Assembly: GCF_000308835.1 (NCBI RefSeq)
Contig: NZ_BAGN01000006.1
Location: 96,933-160,932 of the forward strand
DNA from: Nocardia vinacea NBRC 16497
Lineage (GTDB): Bacteria > Actinomycetota > Actinomycetes > Mycobacteriales > Mycobacteriaceae
Reading direction: 5' to 3'
Length of the DNA: 64,000 bases
The notes under the pieces were generated by a model. The model saw nothing but the letters and a program-made list of their open reading frames with translations, made no database searches and was not told the origin of the DNA. This document shows positions 26,655 through 35,430 of this stretch, one piece after another. The position numbers and the translations under genes are program-made. Position 1 is the first letter of the stretch; each line of letters begins with the position of its first letter.

Positions 26655-29600
26655 CTAGCGCGCGCGGATCGGGTCGGCTTTCTTCCAGCCGTTGACCGAT
26701 TGCACGGTAGTGGCGATGGTCGCGGGCTGGGCGGTGGGGTCGTAGGGGGTGAATTGTTCCAGGGAGCCCCAGTCTCGGGTCCAGTTGTGGGCGAGATAGG
26801 TGGGGATGGTCTGGGATTTCAGGAGTAGACCGGTCCAGCCGAGGGGGCCGCCGCCGATATCGTCCTGCCAGGCGTTGGAGGCGTCGGAGCCGACGCGGTC
26901 GGGCAGGATGCGCCAGTTGGGCACCTCGGCGACGCCGTCGTGGTGGTCGAAGGGGCGCTGGCAGGGGAAGGCCAGGCCGACGTGCCAGTCCAGCAGGACC
27001 GGAGCGGTTTCGCCGACAACGGAATTCAGCGTGGCCAAACGCGGCAGCCGGGGCGGGGTGACGGCCAGCCACTGCTTCTGGGTGATGTCGTTGTCGACCG
27101 CGACCAATCGCACCGCGTTCACTCCGGCGGGCAACTTGTCCAGTGGCACACGGAGATTGCGCCAGGACGGTGCGGGCCCGATATCGAGCGGATCCACCGA
27201 ACCCAGCGTCTGCACCTCGCCGTCCGCCCCGCGCACGCCGTACTCCAGGTGCAGCTCCTGCCCGTAGGTGAGTACACCGTCGGCGTCGATCGAGCGGATC
27301 CGGCCTGCCGCGGTAATGGAGAGCACCTGGTAGGCCGGGTCATTGCGCATGCTGTCGGTCAGATCGAGCCGGTACCACTGCGAGGTGAGCTTGGCCTGCT
27401 GCTGGTCGGCCCCCTCCTGGTAGCTGCCCATGATCGGGGTCCGCGACGGATCCAGACCGAACGGCAATGCCACTGTGCTGCCATTGATTCCGGCCTGCTG
27501 ACTGGTACCGCCGCCGGTGCCCGCACCGGTTGTGTTGGTGGTCTTGTTCTTCGAATCTTTATTGACCGAATTCGCGCCGCCGGTCACCGTTTCCTCGGCA
27601 TCGGCGGTGAGGTCGGTGGCCACCCCGCTTGGCGTGAATCCCTTGGATTCCGCGGACAGTCCGTCGGCGGGGGAGCCGGTGTAGGGGAGCAGCAGCGAAT
27701 TCGCGGTATCGGTCTCCACCAGCACCTCGTTGGCGAGCGCGCAGGTATTGCCGCTCAGCGATTCGAGATTCGACTTGGCGATCGAGTACGCCGGGTACTG
27801 CGTGACCGCCGCCTTGGCCAGCGACGCCACCTCGAACAGTACGAGCAGCGCGGCCGCGATCGTCAACGGCGCGGAGGCGTAACGCTCGAACCGGCGTGGC
27901 GCATCGGTCTGCTCGCGGTACGGCTCGCGATAGTGCAGCCACACCGCGACGATCAGTGCCACCCCGCTGAGGCCGAGGAACAGCGTGGACAGGCCCTTAC
28001 CCGCGACCAGCGGCGCCTTGTCCCACCACGGCACACCGTAACTGGATACGTACCACCAGCCATTCGATCCGGTGAAGGTGATCGCCAGCAGGAACAGCAC
28101 CGCCGCCGCGAACAGCGCCCGGTTGCGCGGCGAACGAATCCCATTGGTGCCAACGGCGACCGCCGCCAGCGCCGCAAGCGACCCGGCCAGCCCGGCGTAA
28201 ACGCCGAAGTGGTGGGTCCATTTGGTCGGCGTGAACATCATCAGCAGCAGCGAGGCGAAGACGATGCCGAGAATCCGCACCGACGGCCCACGCGACGTTC
28301 CCGGAATACGCCCCTTGCGCAGCACCTGCAGCACACAGACCAGCAGGCACAGCAGCATGATCAGCACACCGAACCGTCGCGCCAGCGATCCGTCCGGCGA
28401 GAGCATCAGCAGCGAATCCCACCGCGTCCGCTCGTCGAACCAGGCCACATTCGGTCCGACGAGGGTGCGCACCCGGGTCGCTTCCATGACCGTCGCCAGC
28501 GTTTGATCGGCGAAAACGATCACCAGCACGAGCGTTCCGGCGGCGAGCCCCGGTGCCAGCAATGCGGCATACCGGAAGAACGCCGCCGACCGCGAGGTGC
28601 TGCGGTCGGTCCCATCCGCCAGTGTGCCCGCGGCATCGCGCGCCCGCCGAATAATGATCTGCAGCACCGGTCGCGAACCCGCGATCAGCGCGGCCACACA
28701 GATCAGCCCCGTCGGACCGGCCGCCAGCGAGAACGCGGCGATCAGCACACCGACCGCGGCGGGCAGCAGCCGTCCGGTCGCAATGGCCCGCTCGATCGAG
28801 CACCAGGTCAGCAGCGCACCCGCCGCGATCAGCGGTTCGGGCCGCAGACCGTTGTCATAGGGCAGCCAGAACGCGAGGAAGACCAGACCGGCGGTCCACA
28901 GCGCCACCTTGTGCCTGCGCACCCGAGCGCCCAAGCGCGGCAGCACCTCTCGGCTGATCACCATCCAGCACACGATTCCGGCGGCCAGCGTCGGCAGCCG
29001 CATCCACGGGCTGGCATCGGAGACTTTTGTCATCCAGGCCAGTACTTCGTAGGACCAGCCGAACGGCGCCTCGGGCACCGCGAACCAACGGTAGTAGTTG
29101 GCCATGTATCCGGAATGCTCCGAGACGCGGGCCATATTCAGGATGTAGCCGTCGTCGGAGGTATTCGCGCCGATGAAATGCCACAGCACCAGGAGCCCGA
29201 GCATCGCCACATCGGCCAGGGTGAACCGCCACCAGTGCGCGGGCAGGAACCGGCGCGCCCGCCGACCATCGGCATTGTCGAGCAGGTGCAATGCGATCAG
29301 CGCGATGATCGTGCAGATCGCCGCCGCGATCATGGCGCCGAGCTTCAGCGCGGACGGCGTCGAGGAGAAGCGGGAATCGATATCGGCGTGCAGCTTTGCG
29401 CCATCGAGCTTCGCGGCATCCAAGTCGGTGAAGACGCCGACCACCTGCGGGCGGATATCGCGGGTGATGGTGTTGCGGAAGGGCGTACCGTCCTGGCGCT
29501 TCGCACCGACGAATTCGACCGAGGTCGCGGCCGCCGTCGCGGTGATGGTGACGGACTCGCACCCGGCGATCTCCGCGACCGGCGCGGACAGCAGCGGCAC

Positions 29601-29939
29601 ATCACGCTGCAGCACCGCGAGCGTGCCATCGGTGACCGAGACGATCAGTCCTTTGGCACTGGCCTGACCCGACGCGTGCGGAATGGTCGACAGCACCGTG
29701 CCCGACCCGGCCGCGGCCACCACTGAACACGGCAGCGTGGCATCCAGTCGCAGCGGCACATACGAAACCAGCGGCGCTTCGACACTGGTACGGCCCGCCT
29801 GGGGCCAGTCGAGCGCGGCCTGATCCTGTTTCACCGGAAGCAACGGCGTCAACAGTGCCAGCACGAATCCGAGCAACCCGGAGACGAGGGCGATCAGGCG
29901 GTTGCGGGTGAACGCTGCAGAAGTTCGGTCCGGTCGCAC
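26655..29939 (-). CDS. Emb-family arabinofuranosyltransferase, second copy
   Basis: GT-C membrane enzyme of 1094 residues from a GTG at 29939 (MRPDRTSAAFTRNRLIALVS); the ribosome binding site is weak. It has the family layout: N-terminal membrane segment, extracytoplasmic domain, SDDGYILNMARVSEHSGYM, MFTPTKWTHHFGVYAG, then a C-terminal domain ending WKKADPIRAR. Met of GYILNM aligns with EmbB Met306. The PIR-type tail recalls EmbA, but the central region (MTKVSDASPWMRLP) resembles EmbB/C, so the subtype is open. It is on the opposite strand to the first Emb gene, last in the - strand run aftA, unassigned membrane protein, emb. The open frame continues upstream of the GTG but that part overlaps the next gene and lacks family similarity. 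Confidence 0.92.
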   Translation of the reverse strand: MRPDRTSAAFTRNRLIALVSGLLGFVLALLTPLLPVKQDQAALDWPQAGRTSVEAPLVSYVPLRLDATLPCSVVAAAGSGTVLSTIPHASGQASAKGLIVSVTDGTLAVLQRDVPLLSAPVAEIAGCESVTITATAAATSVEFVGAKRQDGTPFRNTITRDIRPQVVGVFTDLDAAKLDGAKLHADIDSRFSSTPSALKLGAMIAAAICTIIALIALHLLDNADGRRARRFLPAHWWRFTLADVAMLGLLVLWHFIGANTSDDGYILNMARVSEHSGYMANYYRWFAVPEAPFGWSYEVLAWMTKVSDASPWMRLPTLAAGIVCWMVISREVLPRLGARVRRHKVALWTAGLVFLAFWLPYDNGLRPEPLIAAGALLTWCSIERAIATGRLLPAAVGVLIAAFSLAAGPTGLICVAALIAGSRPVLQIIIRRARDAAGTLADGTDRSTSRSAAFFRYAALLAPGLAAGTLVLVIVFADQTLATVMEATRVRTLVGPNVAWFDERTRWDSLLMLSPDGSLARRFGVLIMLLCLLVCVLQVLRKGRIPGTSRGPSVRILGIVFASLLLMMFTPTKWTHHFGVYAGLAGSLAALAAVAVGTNGIRSPRNRALFAAAVLFLLAITFTGSNGWWYVSSYGVPWWDKAPLVAGKGLSTLFLGLSGVALIVAVWLHYREPYREQTDAPRRFERYASAPLTIAAALLVLFEVASLAKAAVTQYPAYSIAKSNLESLSGNTCALANEVLVETDTANSLLLPYTGSPADGLSAESKGFTPSGVATDLTADAEETVTGGANSVNKDSKNKTTNTTGAGTGGGTSQQAGINGSTVALPFGLDPSRTPIMGSYQEGADQQQAKLTSQWYRLDLTDSMRNDPAYQVLSITAAGRIRSIDADGVLTYGQELHLEYGVRGADGEVQTLGSVDPLDIGPAPSWRNLRVPLDKLPAGVNAVRLVAVDNDITQKQWLAVTPPRLPRLATLNSVVGETAPVLLDWHVGLAFPCQRPFDHHDGVAEVPNWRILPDRVGSDASNAWQDDIGGGPLGWTGLLLKSQTIPTYLAHNWTRDWGSLEQFTPYDPTAQPATIATTVQSVNGWKKADPIRAR

Positions 29940-29998
29940 GAGGCACCATGCTAGCCACCCGCATTGGTGATGCTCGCCACCGAGATCATCGCCGCTGC

Positions 29999-31840
29999 CT
30001 ATCGCAGCGACCGGACGTCCCAGAGCCACACGTCGTCGACCTGTCGCGGCGCGACGCCGAGCAGTTGCGTCATGGTCGTGCGCAGCACCTCGGAGTTCTT
30101 GGTGGCGGGCAGAACCACCACGTCGGCCTCCCAGAAGCGCAGGTCGTCGAGTGCCTGTGCGCGGGTGTCGGCGTCGATGGGCGGGACCACGCCGGTGTCC
30201 TGAGCGCCGACGAGCAGGGCGGTGGTCGGGCGGAAGTCCGGTCCGTAGATGCCCTTCTTGTTCGCACCGGTCGGGCCGACGAAATAGCCGCCGGCGAGCG
30301 CGAAGTCGAAATTCGCGTCGGCCTGCCAGCGCAGGGCCTGCGCCTCGGCGGGTCGCGGCGGCGGCACCAGCACCACCGAACCGCCGCTCACGTACTGCTT
30401 TACCGTCCCTTCGGCGAAGAACTCCGGCGTCGGTGCGCGCTCGATCACCGGAAGGACGGTCGGGACAAGCGGTACCAAGGCCAGGGCGAGCGCCGGGAAC
30501 CAGGCCAGCGGCCGCCAATCGACCGGCGACTGCCGCCACCAGGTGACCGCGCTCTGCGTCGCCAAGGCCAGCACCGCCGCGATGGCCGGAATCGCGGCCA
30601 TGGTCAGCCGGGTCTCCAGTACCGTATTGAGCAACGGGGCCAATTCGGCCCAGCGCCAAGGCAATTCGATCCCGGTCGACTCCTTGCCGAACATGGCCGT
30701 CGCACCGAGTGACAGCACCCCGAAGACCACCATCACCGCGGTCGCCGCACGGACCACCCGGTCGCGCCACAGCAGTGCCACCGTCACGAGCAGTAACAGC
30801 AGCAGTGGCCAGCCGAAATAAGCGTTCTGCTCGGTGTCGTTCATGGACACGTACTGGCCGGGTGCGAACATCCCGCCGAGCGATTCGGCGGGGAACTGCA
30901 CGATGGCCTTCAGATCGTTGCCCATCGGCCCGTGGTCGATCGAGCGATAACTCTGCGGCCCGAAGAACTGCCACCACAGCGGAATTTCGGTGAGCATCAA
31001 GGTGATCCCCGCAGCCAACGCGATGGTCGGCGCGAGCGCACGCACTACTTGCCAGCCCGTGCGCGGTGTGTGCAGGTAGTACACGAGGCCGAAGAGTCCG
31101 AAGGCGAGTGCGAAGATCAGCAGCGGTTCCTCGCCGAGTGCGATCTGCAGCGCTACCAGGAAGCCGAGCGCGACGGCATCACGAACTCGCCTGCGTGGCT
31201 TGGTTGTCTCCGCACCCGACACACGTCGTGCGATGCGGATCAACAGCAGCGCGATGACCGGAAGCAGCGCCAGCAGCACGAAATTCGGGTGCGCATTCGC
31301 ATGCGAGATCATCGCGGGCGCGAAACCGCAGAACAGTCCGCCGATCGCGGCGGCCAGCCGGGACTCCACCAATTCCCGGGAGAACAGCAAGTACCAGGCG
31401 AAGGCGGTGGAGGCGAGGCCGAGTGTGAGGACGAGCACAAAGGTGACGGTCGGTCCGAACAGCAGCGTGACCGGCGTCAACGGCACCCCGACCCCGAACA
31501 TGGCCGTATTGGCCATCATGTTCACCCCGGCCGGGAAGTTCTGCAGATTCGTGCCGAGCGGATTCTCCAGATGCGCCACCGAATGTGCGGTGACCGCGAA
31601 GAACCACTCCCACATGGTCTGGTCCTGACCGCTCTTGATCAGGTACCCGCTTTGTGTATTGCGCCACTGTCCGGACAGCACGGTGACAGCCAATGCGAGA
31701 TAGCTCACCGAGGCGACCAGATCACTCCGATCGACCCGGATCCGTCTCCGCTTCGCGGTGCGCTGCTCGGGTCTGGCCCCGCCAGCCGGTGTCGATCCCT
31801 TGGTGACGACGCCTACTGCTGGTGGTGCTTCGACCCGCAA
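29999..31840 (-). CDS. Unassigned multi-spanning membrane protein in the arabinan locus (GT-C-like)
   Basis: 613 residues, about a dozen hydrophobic segments, and a soluble C-terminal part of about 150 residues. After the first membrane segment a loop contains GYLIKSGQDQTMWEWFF, then NFPAGVNMMANTAMFGVG. An acidic/aromatic motif in the first outer loop followed by many spans is the plan of GT-C lipid-phosphosugar glycosyltransferases, which is the main hint to function. The C-terminal part has FALAGGYFVGPTGANKKGIY. TTG start at 31840 with GGGGAGAAG upstream. It lies between aftA and emb on the same strand, where M. tuberculosis has no gene. No named family is recognised with certainty. Confidence 0.8.
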   Translation of the reverse strand: MRVEAPPAVGVVTKGSTPAGGARPEQRTAKRRRIRVDRSDLVASVSYLALAVTVLSGQWRNTQSGYLIKSGQDQTMWEWFFAVTAHSVAHLENPLGTNLQNFPAGVNMMANTAMFGVGVPLTPVTLLFGPTVTFVLVLTLGLASTAFAWYLLFSRELVESRLAAAIGGLFCGFAPAMISHANAHPNFVLLALLPVIALLLIRIARRVSGAETTKPRRRVRDAVALGFLVALQIALGEEPLLIFALAFGLFGLVYYLHTPRTGWQVVRALAPTIALAAGITLMLTEIPLWWQFFGPQSYRSIDHGPMGNDLKAIVQFPAESLGGMFAPGQYVSMNDTEQNAYFGWPLLLLLLVTVALLWRDRVVRAATAVMVVFGVLSLGATAMFGKESTGIELPWRWAELAPLLNTVLETRLTMAAIPAIAAVLALATQSAVTWWRQSPVDWRPLAWFPALALALVPLVPTVLPVIERAPTPEFFAEGTVKQYVSGGSVVLVPPPRPAEAQALRWQADANFDFALAGGYFVGPTGANKKGIYGPDFRPTTALLVGAQDTGVVPPIDADTRAQALDDLRFWEADVVVLPATKNSEVLRTTMTQLLGVAPRQVDDVWLWDVRSLR

Positions 31841-31908
31841 AACAAACTTCTCCCCGTAAATGGTCAGATCAGCGATCCACCGTAACCGAATTCCCTGTGA
31901 GCTGTCCC

Positions 31909-32028
31909 GCCATCCCCGCGCCTTCAGGCCAGACTCGAGTGCCGCGACGTGGCCATTCGCGGCCGCCCGTCAGTGGCCGGCTGGGTTAGCCGGTACCCGA
32001 CGAGTTACCCACGTCCTCGCGAAATCAT
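31909..32028 (+). repeat. ~120-bp intergenic repeat, copy C
   Basis: Begins GCCATCCCCGCGCCTTCAGG, continues CCAGACTCGAGTGC like copy B', and ends GGTACCCGACGAGTTACCCA then CGCGAAATCA. It is the most diverged copy. It occupies most of the 236-base gap between aftA and the unassigned membrane protein gene. Confidence 0.75.
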
Positions 32029-32076
32029 GCGTCGAGCGAGTACACCGGCCGCGCCGATCGGTCGGGTTGGGCGGCG

Positions 32077-34221
32077 TCAGCGATTGACGACGACCAAGGT
32101 GAAAGGGCCGATATTGGTCGTGGTGAAGTGTGGGTCCGCGAAGAGCTCCTTGGGGAAGCTCACGGTGTAGCGCTTCACATTGGGGTCGTTGGGGTAGACG
32201 TCCTTGGCCAGGCGCAGGGTGTAGGTATCGCCGCTGCTGCGGAAGAGGAAGGCGTCCGGTGCGCGCCACGGGGTCTTGCCGAGTGCGTCGACCAGGGCGG
32301 CGGACGAATTCAGCTTGCTCCACGACTCGATGGTGGCGGCGCGGCCCGCGAAATCGGCCAACGGATTCGCATAGTGCGAGGTGAGCGCCTGGAAGCCGTA
32401 GTACGGGTAGAAGGACAGGAAGCTGGTGTCGGCGGTGAGGACCACCGAATCCGAGCGCGGACGGCCGGTCTGCGCGATCAGTGCCGCATCGATTTCGCGG
32501 TAGTACGACGCCGCACCCGGTGCGCGCTTATCGGCGCGTTCGCCGTTGCCGTCGGTGTCTGTGTACGCGGTGGTGATCTCCGGCTTCAGCACCTGCGGAA
32601 TGTCCTGCGTGAACGCGAGCGCACCGACGATGGCGACGACGACAACGGCCAACTTGAACCGCCCCGGCTCATCGAGTGTCCGGTATGCCTCCCGCGCGCC
32701 CTCGACGAAGCCGAATGCACCGGCCGCCGCCAGCAGCACTTCGAGCACGGGCGTCAAGCGGAACGAGAGCAAAGTCGTACCCGCTGCGGTCGCTGTCATC
32801 GACAGCAGACACCACAGATAGATCGCCACTACGCCGATCCCGAGCGCCTGCGCCCGCCGCGACGACGCCGCCCGCAACACCAACCACGCCGTCCCGAGCA
32901 GGAAGAACACCCCGGAAAGCGAGAACTCCGCCATCGGCAGCGGCAATTGTGAACCGCCCTCGGGCAGATAGTGGAATGCCGTCCCTGAACTCGGCATCGT
33001 CCCACCGAGCATCTTCAACACGAACGGCAGCCACACGACCAGCGCGACCACACCCGCGATCGCCGCGATGACAACCAGCCGGACCAGCGGCGGCACTGCC
33101 GCCCGCCAAATCGAACCCGTTCCGCTCTCGCCTGTAACGTGCCGCGCTCGGTTCGTCGCCCGCTGTGCTCGGACTGCAAGCCCCGCCGAAACCAGCCCCA
33201 TCAGCCCGACCGCAAAGGCCGCCACCGCGAAATACAACGTGTAGAACGACGCCGCCATACCGAGGAACAGCCCGGCACCGATAACCGCCCCCCAACCCCC
33301 GGCCGTTCCGAGACCGCTGGCCGTCGGGGCACTGCCGGCCGCCGCACCACCACTGCCCGCTGCATCTTCGCCACCCGCCGTGCCTTTGTCACCAGAGGCG
33401 GCAGCCTCCCCTGGCGCGTCGGCAGCACTCGATGTCACCGCACCTGCGGCACTGCTCGGCAGCTCGAGCGGCCGATACAACGCACCCCACGCGAGAATCA
33501 ACGCGGGCGGCAGCAGCAGCACGATGACCGCGCTGTAGGCCTCCGGCGAGGCATAAGCCACCGTCACCGCGGTCGTCGCCGCACTGACCCCGATCGCCCA
33601 GTCGGCGCGAATCAGCTTGGACCACAACACGAGTGCGATCACGGCGACCACCGCGAGCGATCCGATGGCGTACGGCTTGAACGCCTCCCAGCCGTCCATC
33701 CCGAGCACATTCGCCACTCGCCCGCCGATCCAGAACCAGCCGGCCGGATAGAACGGCGGCAGGTCGGCGTAGGTCATATCGTGCAGTGCCGCACTATCGG
33801 TCAGCCGCGTCAGATATTCGGTACGGAACTCTTGGTCCACGGAGACACCGAACAGGTACAGCTTGGTCGCCGCCAGCGGCATCCCCAATGTCACCGTGAC
33901 GAATGTCGAAATTCCGACCCACGAAAGCACTTTGGCCACCCACGGCCACCGCCGCGCCCGCACCAACCAGATCGCCACCCCCAACAGCACCGCCGCGCCG
34001 ACCTGTCCGACCGTGGTCAACGACCTGGTCACATTGGACGAGTTGAATGCCGGCCACTGCACCATCGAAAACGCCACCAGCCCAACGGCGGCCACCAGGG
34101 CCGCAACCGCTGCGGCCAGCACCGCTTCGCCCACCCCGGAGCCGATATGCCGGATCAACACAGCCCCCGGACCGCGCGTCGGCACCGACTCCCCGGAGCG
34201 CTCTGCCATTACGGTGCTCAA
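32077..34221 (-). CDS. aftA: AftA galactan 5-O-arabinofuranosyltransferase
   Basis: Adds the first arabinofuranose to the galactan, priming arabinan growth. 714 residues, a GT-C membrane protein. Strong AftA segments: VTLGMPLAATKLYLFGVSVD, EFRTEYLTRLTDSAALHDMT, LPPFYPAGWFWIGG, then near the end FQALTSHYANPLADF and DVYPNDPNVKRYTVSFPKEL. A TTG at 34221 is taken as start because GGAGG lies 6 bases upstream; ATG 12 bases later is the alternative. It is about 70 residues longer than M. tuberculosis AftA, chiefly because of an Ala/Gly/Ser-rich insert (near 33300-33470) between two membrane segments. It is separated from dprE2 by 447 bases and a terminator. Confidence 0.94.
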   Translation of the reverse strand: MSTVMAERSGESVPTRGPGAVLIRHIGSGVGEAVLAAAVAALVAAVGLVAFSMVQWPAFNSSNVTRSLTTVGQVGAAVLLGVAIWLVRARRWPWVAKVLSWVGISTFVTVTLGMPLAATKLYLFGVSVDQEFRTEYLTRLTDSAALHDMTYADLPPFYPAGWFWIGGRVANVLGMDGWEAFKPYAIGSLAVVAVIALVLWSKLIRADWAIGVSAATTAVTVAYASPEAYSAVIVLLLPPALILAWGALYRPLELPSSAAGAVTSSAADAPGEAAASGDKGTAGGEDAAGSGGAAAGSAPTASGLGTAGGWGAVIGAGLFLGMAASFYTLYFAVAAFAVGLMGLVSAGLAVRAQRATNRARHVTGESGTGSIWRAAVPPLVRLVVIAAIAGVVALVVWLPFVLKMLGGTMPSSGTAFHYLPEGGSQLPLPMAEFSLSGVFFLLGTAWLVLRAASSRRAQALGIGVVAIYLWCLLSMTATAAGTTLLSFRLTPVLEVLLAAAGAFGFVEGAREAYRTLDEPGRFKLAVVVVAIVGALAFTQDIPQVLKPEITTAYTDTDGNGERADKRAPGAASYYREIDAALIAQTGRPRSDSVVLTADTSFLSFYPYYGFQALTSHYANPLADFAGRAATIESWSKLNSSAALVDALGKTPWRAPDAFLFRSSGDTYTLRLAKDVYPNDPNVKRYTVSFPKELFADPHFTTTNIGPFTLVVVNR

Positions 34222-34612
34222 CGGAGTCCTCCATCTGCGATGCGATGCGCCGAGCCCGCGGCCGGTTCGGCGATGCCGGAGCCCGGCGATTTGCGGTCCG
34301 CGAGACTCGTGGTGCCGACGATGCCCGGCCGTCGGCAAAGCCGCGCACGGCGCTGATCGCCGGGTATCCGGCGGCGAGTTTTCCGCAGGTAGTCGCTCAC
34401 TCGCACCAAGCCTCCGTATCAGGTCGACCATGATCAGATCGGCTCCGCACCTGCCACGTCGTCCGCCTGTGCGCCGGCGCAGGGGTAGCGGATGGGCCGC
34501 ACCAGCCCGACGTCATGCCGTCGAGCCGGGTCGATGGTATCGACCGGATCGCATCGCGGCCGTCCGGCCGGCTCGTCGGATTCCGACTGCCTCGAGCATC
34601 GCGGATACGAAC
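34222..34612. other. Intergenic leader of aftA, no gene recognised
   Basis: Several frames are open here but all are Arg/Pro-rich, as expected of non-coding high-GC DNA, and none has a recognisable protein. It most likely holds the aftA promoter and leader, since the terminator at 34613 ends the dprE transcript upstream. Confidence 0.5.
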
Positions 34613-34661
34613 GAGCCGCACCCGTGCCGCGCAATGGGGCGCGGTCGACAGGGTGCGGCTC
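34613..34661 (-). terminator. Terminator after dprE2
   Basis: GAGCCGCACCC and GGGTGCGGCTC form an 11-base perfect outer stem with an inner CCGCGC/GCGCGG stem, seven bases downstream of the dprE2 stop. Confidence 0.65.
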
Positions 34662-34668
34662 CGGAAAA

Positions 34669-35430
34669 TCAGATGGGCAGCTTGCGGAAGATCGGGCGCG
34701 GGATGTGGCGCAGGATCATCATCACGAAGCGGAAGGTGCCGGGCGCCCAGACGAGCTCCTTGCCCCGCTGCGACGCCGAAACCGCCAGTGCCGCAATATC
34801 TTCCTTGTTGACGGTGAGCGGAGCCTCTTTGACGTGCGCCGAGAACCTGGTCCGCACCATGCCCGGCCGGATCACCAGCACGCGCGGTCCGTACGGGCGC
34901 AGCGCCTCGCCGAGTCCCAGGTAGAAGCCGTCCAGCCCGGCCTTGGTGGAGCCGTAGACGAAGTTCGAGCGACGTACCCGCTCACCAGCCACCGAGGACA
35001 TGGCGATGATCCGCCCGAAGCCCTGCTTCTTCATCTTCTCGCCGACCAGCACACCGACGGAAACCGCTGCGGTGTAATTGATTCCGGCGACCTGCACGGC
35101 CTTGCGCTGGTTCTGCCACAGCTCTTCCGGATCGCTGTCCAGGGCGAATGCGACGATGGCGACATCCACATCGCCGCCTTCCCATGCCGCGTCGATCACC
35201 TTCGGGTGACTCTCGGTGTCGAGCGCGTCGAAGTCGATGACGTCGACCTGGGTCGCACCGGCCGACTTCAGCTCGGACACGGCGTCCTCGCGCAGCGGAT
35301 CACCGGGCAGTGCGGCCAGGATGATGCGCGCGGGACTCTTGCGCAGGTACTCGGCGCAGATCGCCAAGCCGATCTCCGAGGTACCGCCCAGCAGCAGGAT
35401 GGTCTGCGGGTTGCCTACGGCATTAATCAC
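34669..35430 (-). CDS. dprE2: DprE2 decaprenylphosphoryl-2-keto-erythro-pentose reductase
   Basis: NADH-dependent short-chain reductase that finishes the epimerisation of decaprenyl-phosphoryl-ribose to -arabinose, the only arabinose donor for the wall. 253 residues, matching the family length. GTG start ([20 protein letters not shown] follows). Nucleotide-binding GGTSEIG, then [13 protein letters not shown], and the catalytic pair in YGSTKAG; the end [15 protein letters not shown] is the family C terminus. Its GTG overlaps the dprE1 TGA by four bases, so translation is coupled and the two subunits are made together. Confidence 0.97.
   Translation of the reverse strand: MINAVGNPQTILLLGGTSEIGLAICAEYLRKSPARIILAALPGDPLREDAVSELKSAGATQVDVIDFDALDTESHPKVIDAAWEGGDVDVAIVAFALDSDPEELWQNQRKAVQVAGINYTAAVSVGVLVGEKMKKQGFGRIIAMSSVAGERVRRSNFVYGSTKAGLDGFYLGLGEALRPYGPRVLVIRPGMVRTRFSAHVKEAPLTVNKEDIAALAVSASQRGKELVWAPGTFRFVMMILRHIPRPIFRKLPI

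Noticed and set aside
26940..29726. 928-codon open frame on the + strand opposite the second emb gene
   Set aside because: Arg/Gln-rich, no recognisable family, and the - strand frame is clearly Emb.
29940..30977. Upstream extension of the second emb frame
   Set aside because: It overlaps the motif-bearing membrane protein gene in another frame and lacks Emb similarity.
34222..34431. Upstream extension of aftA
   Set aside because: Arg/Pro-rich sequence without AftA similarity; GGAGG points to the TTG at 34221.
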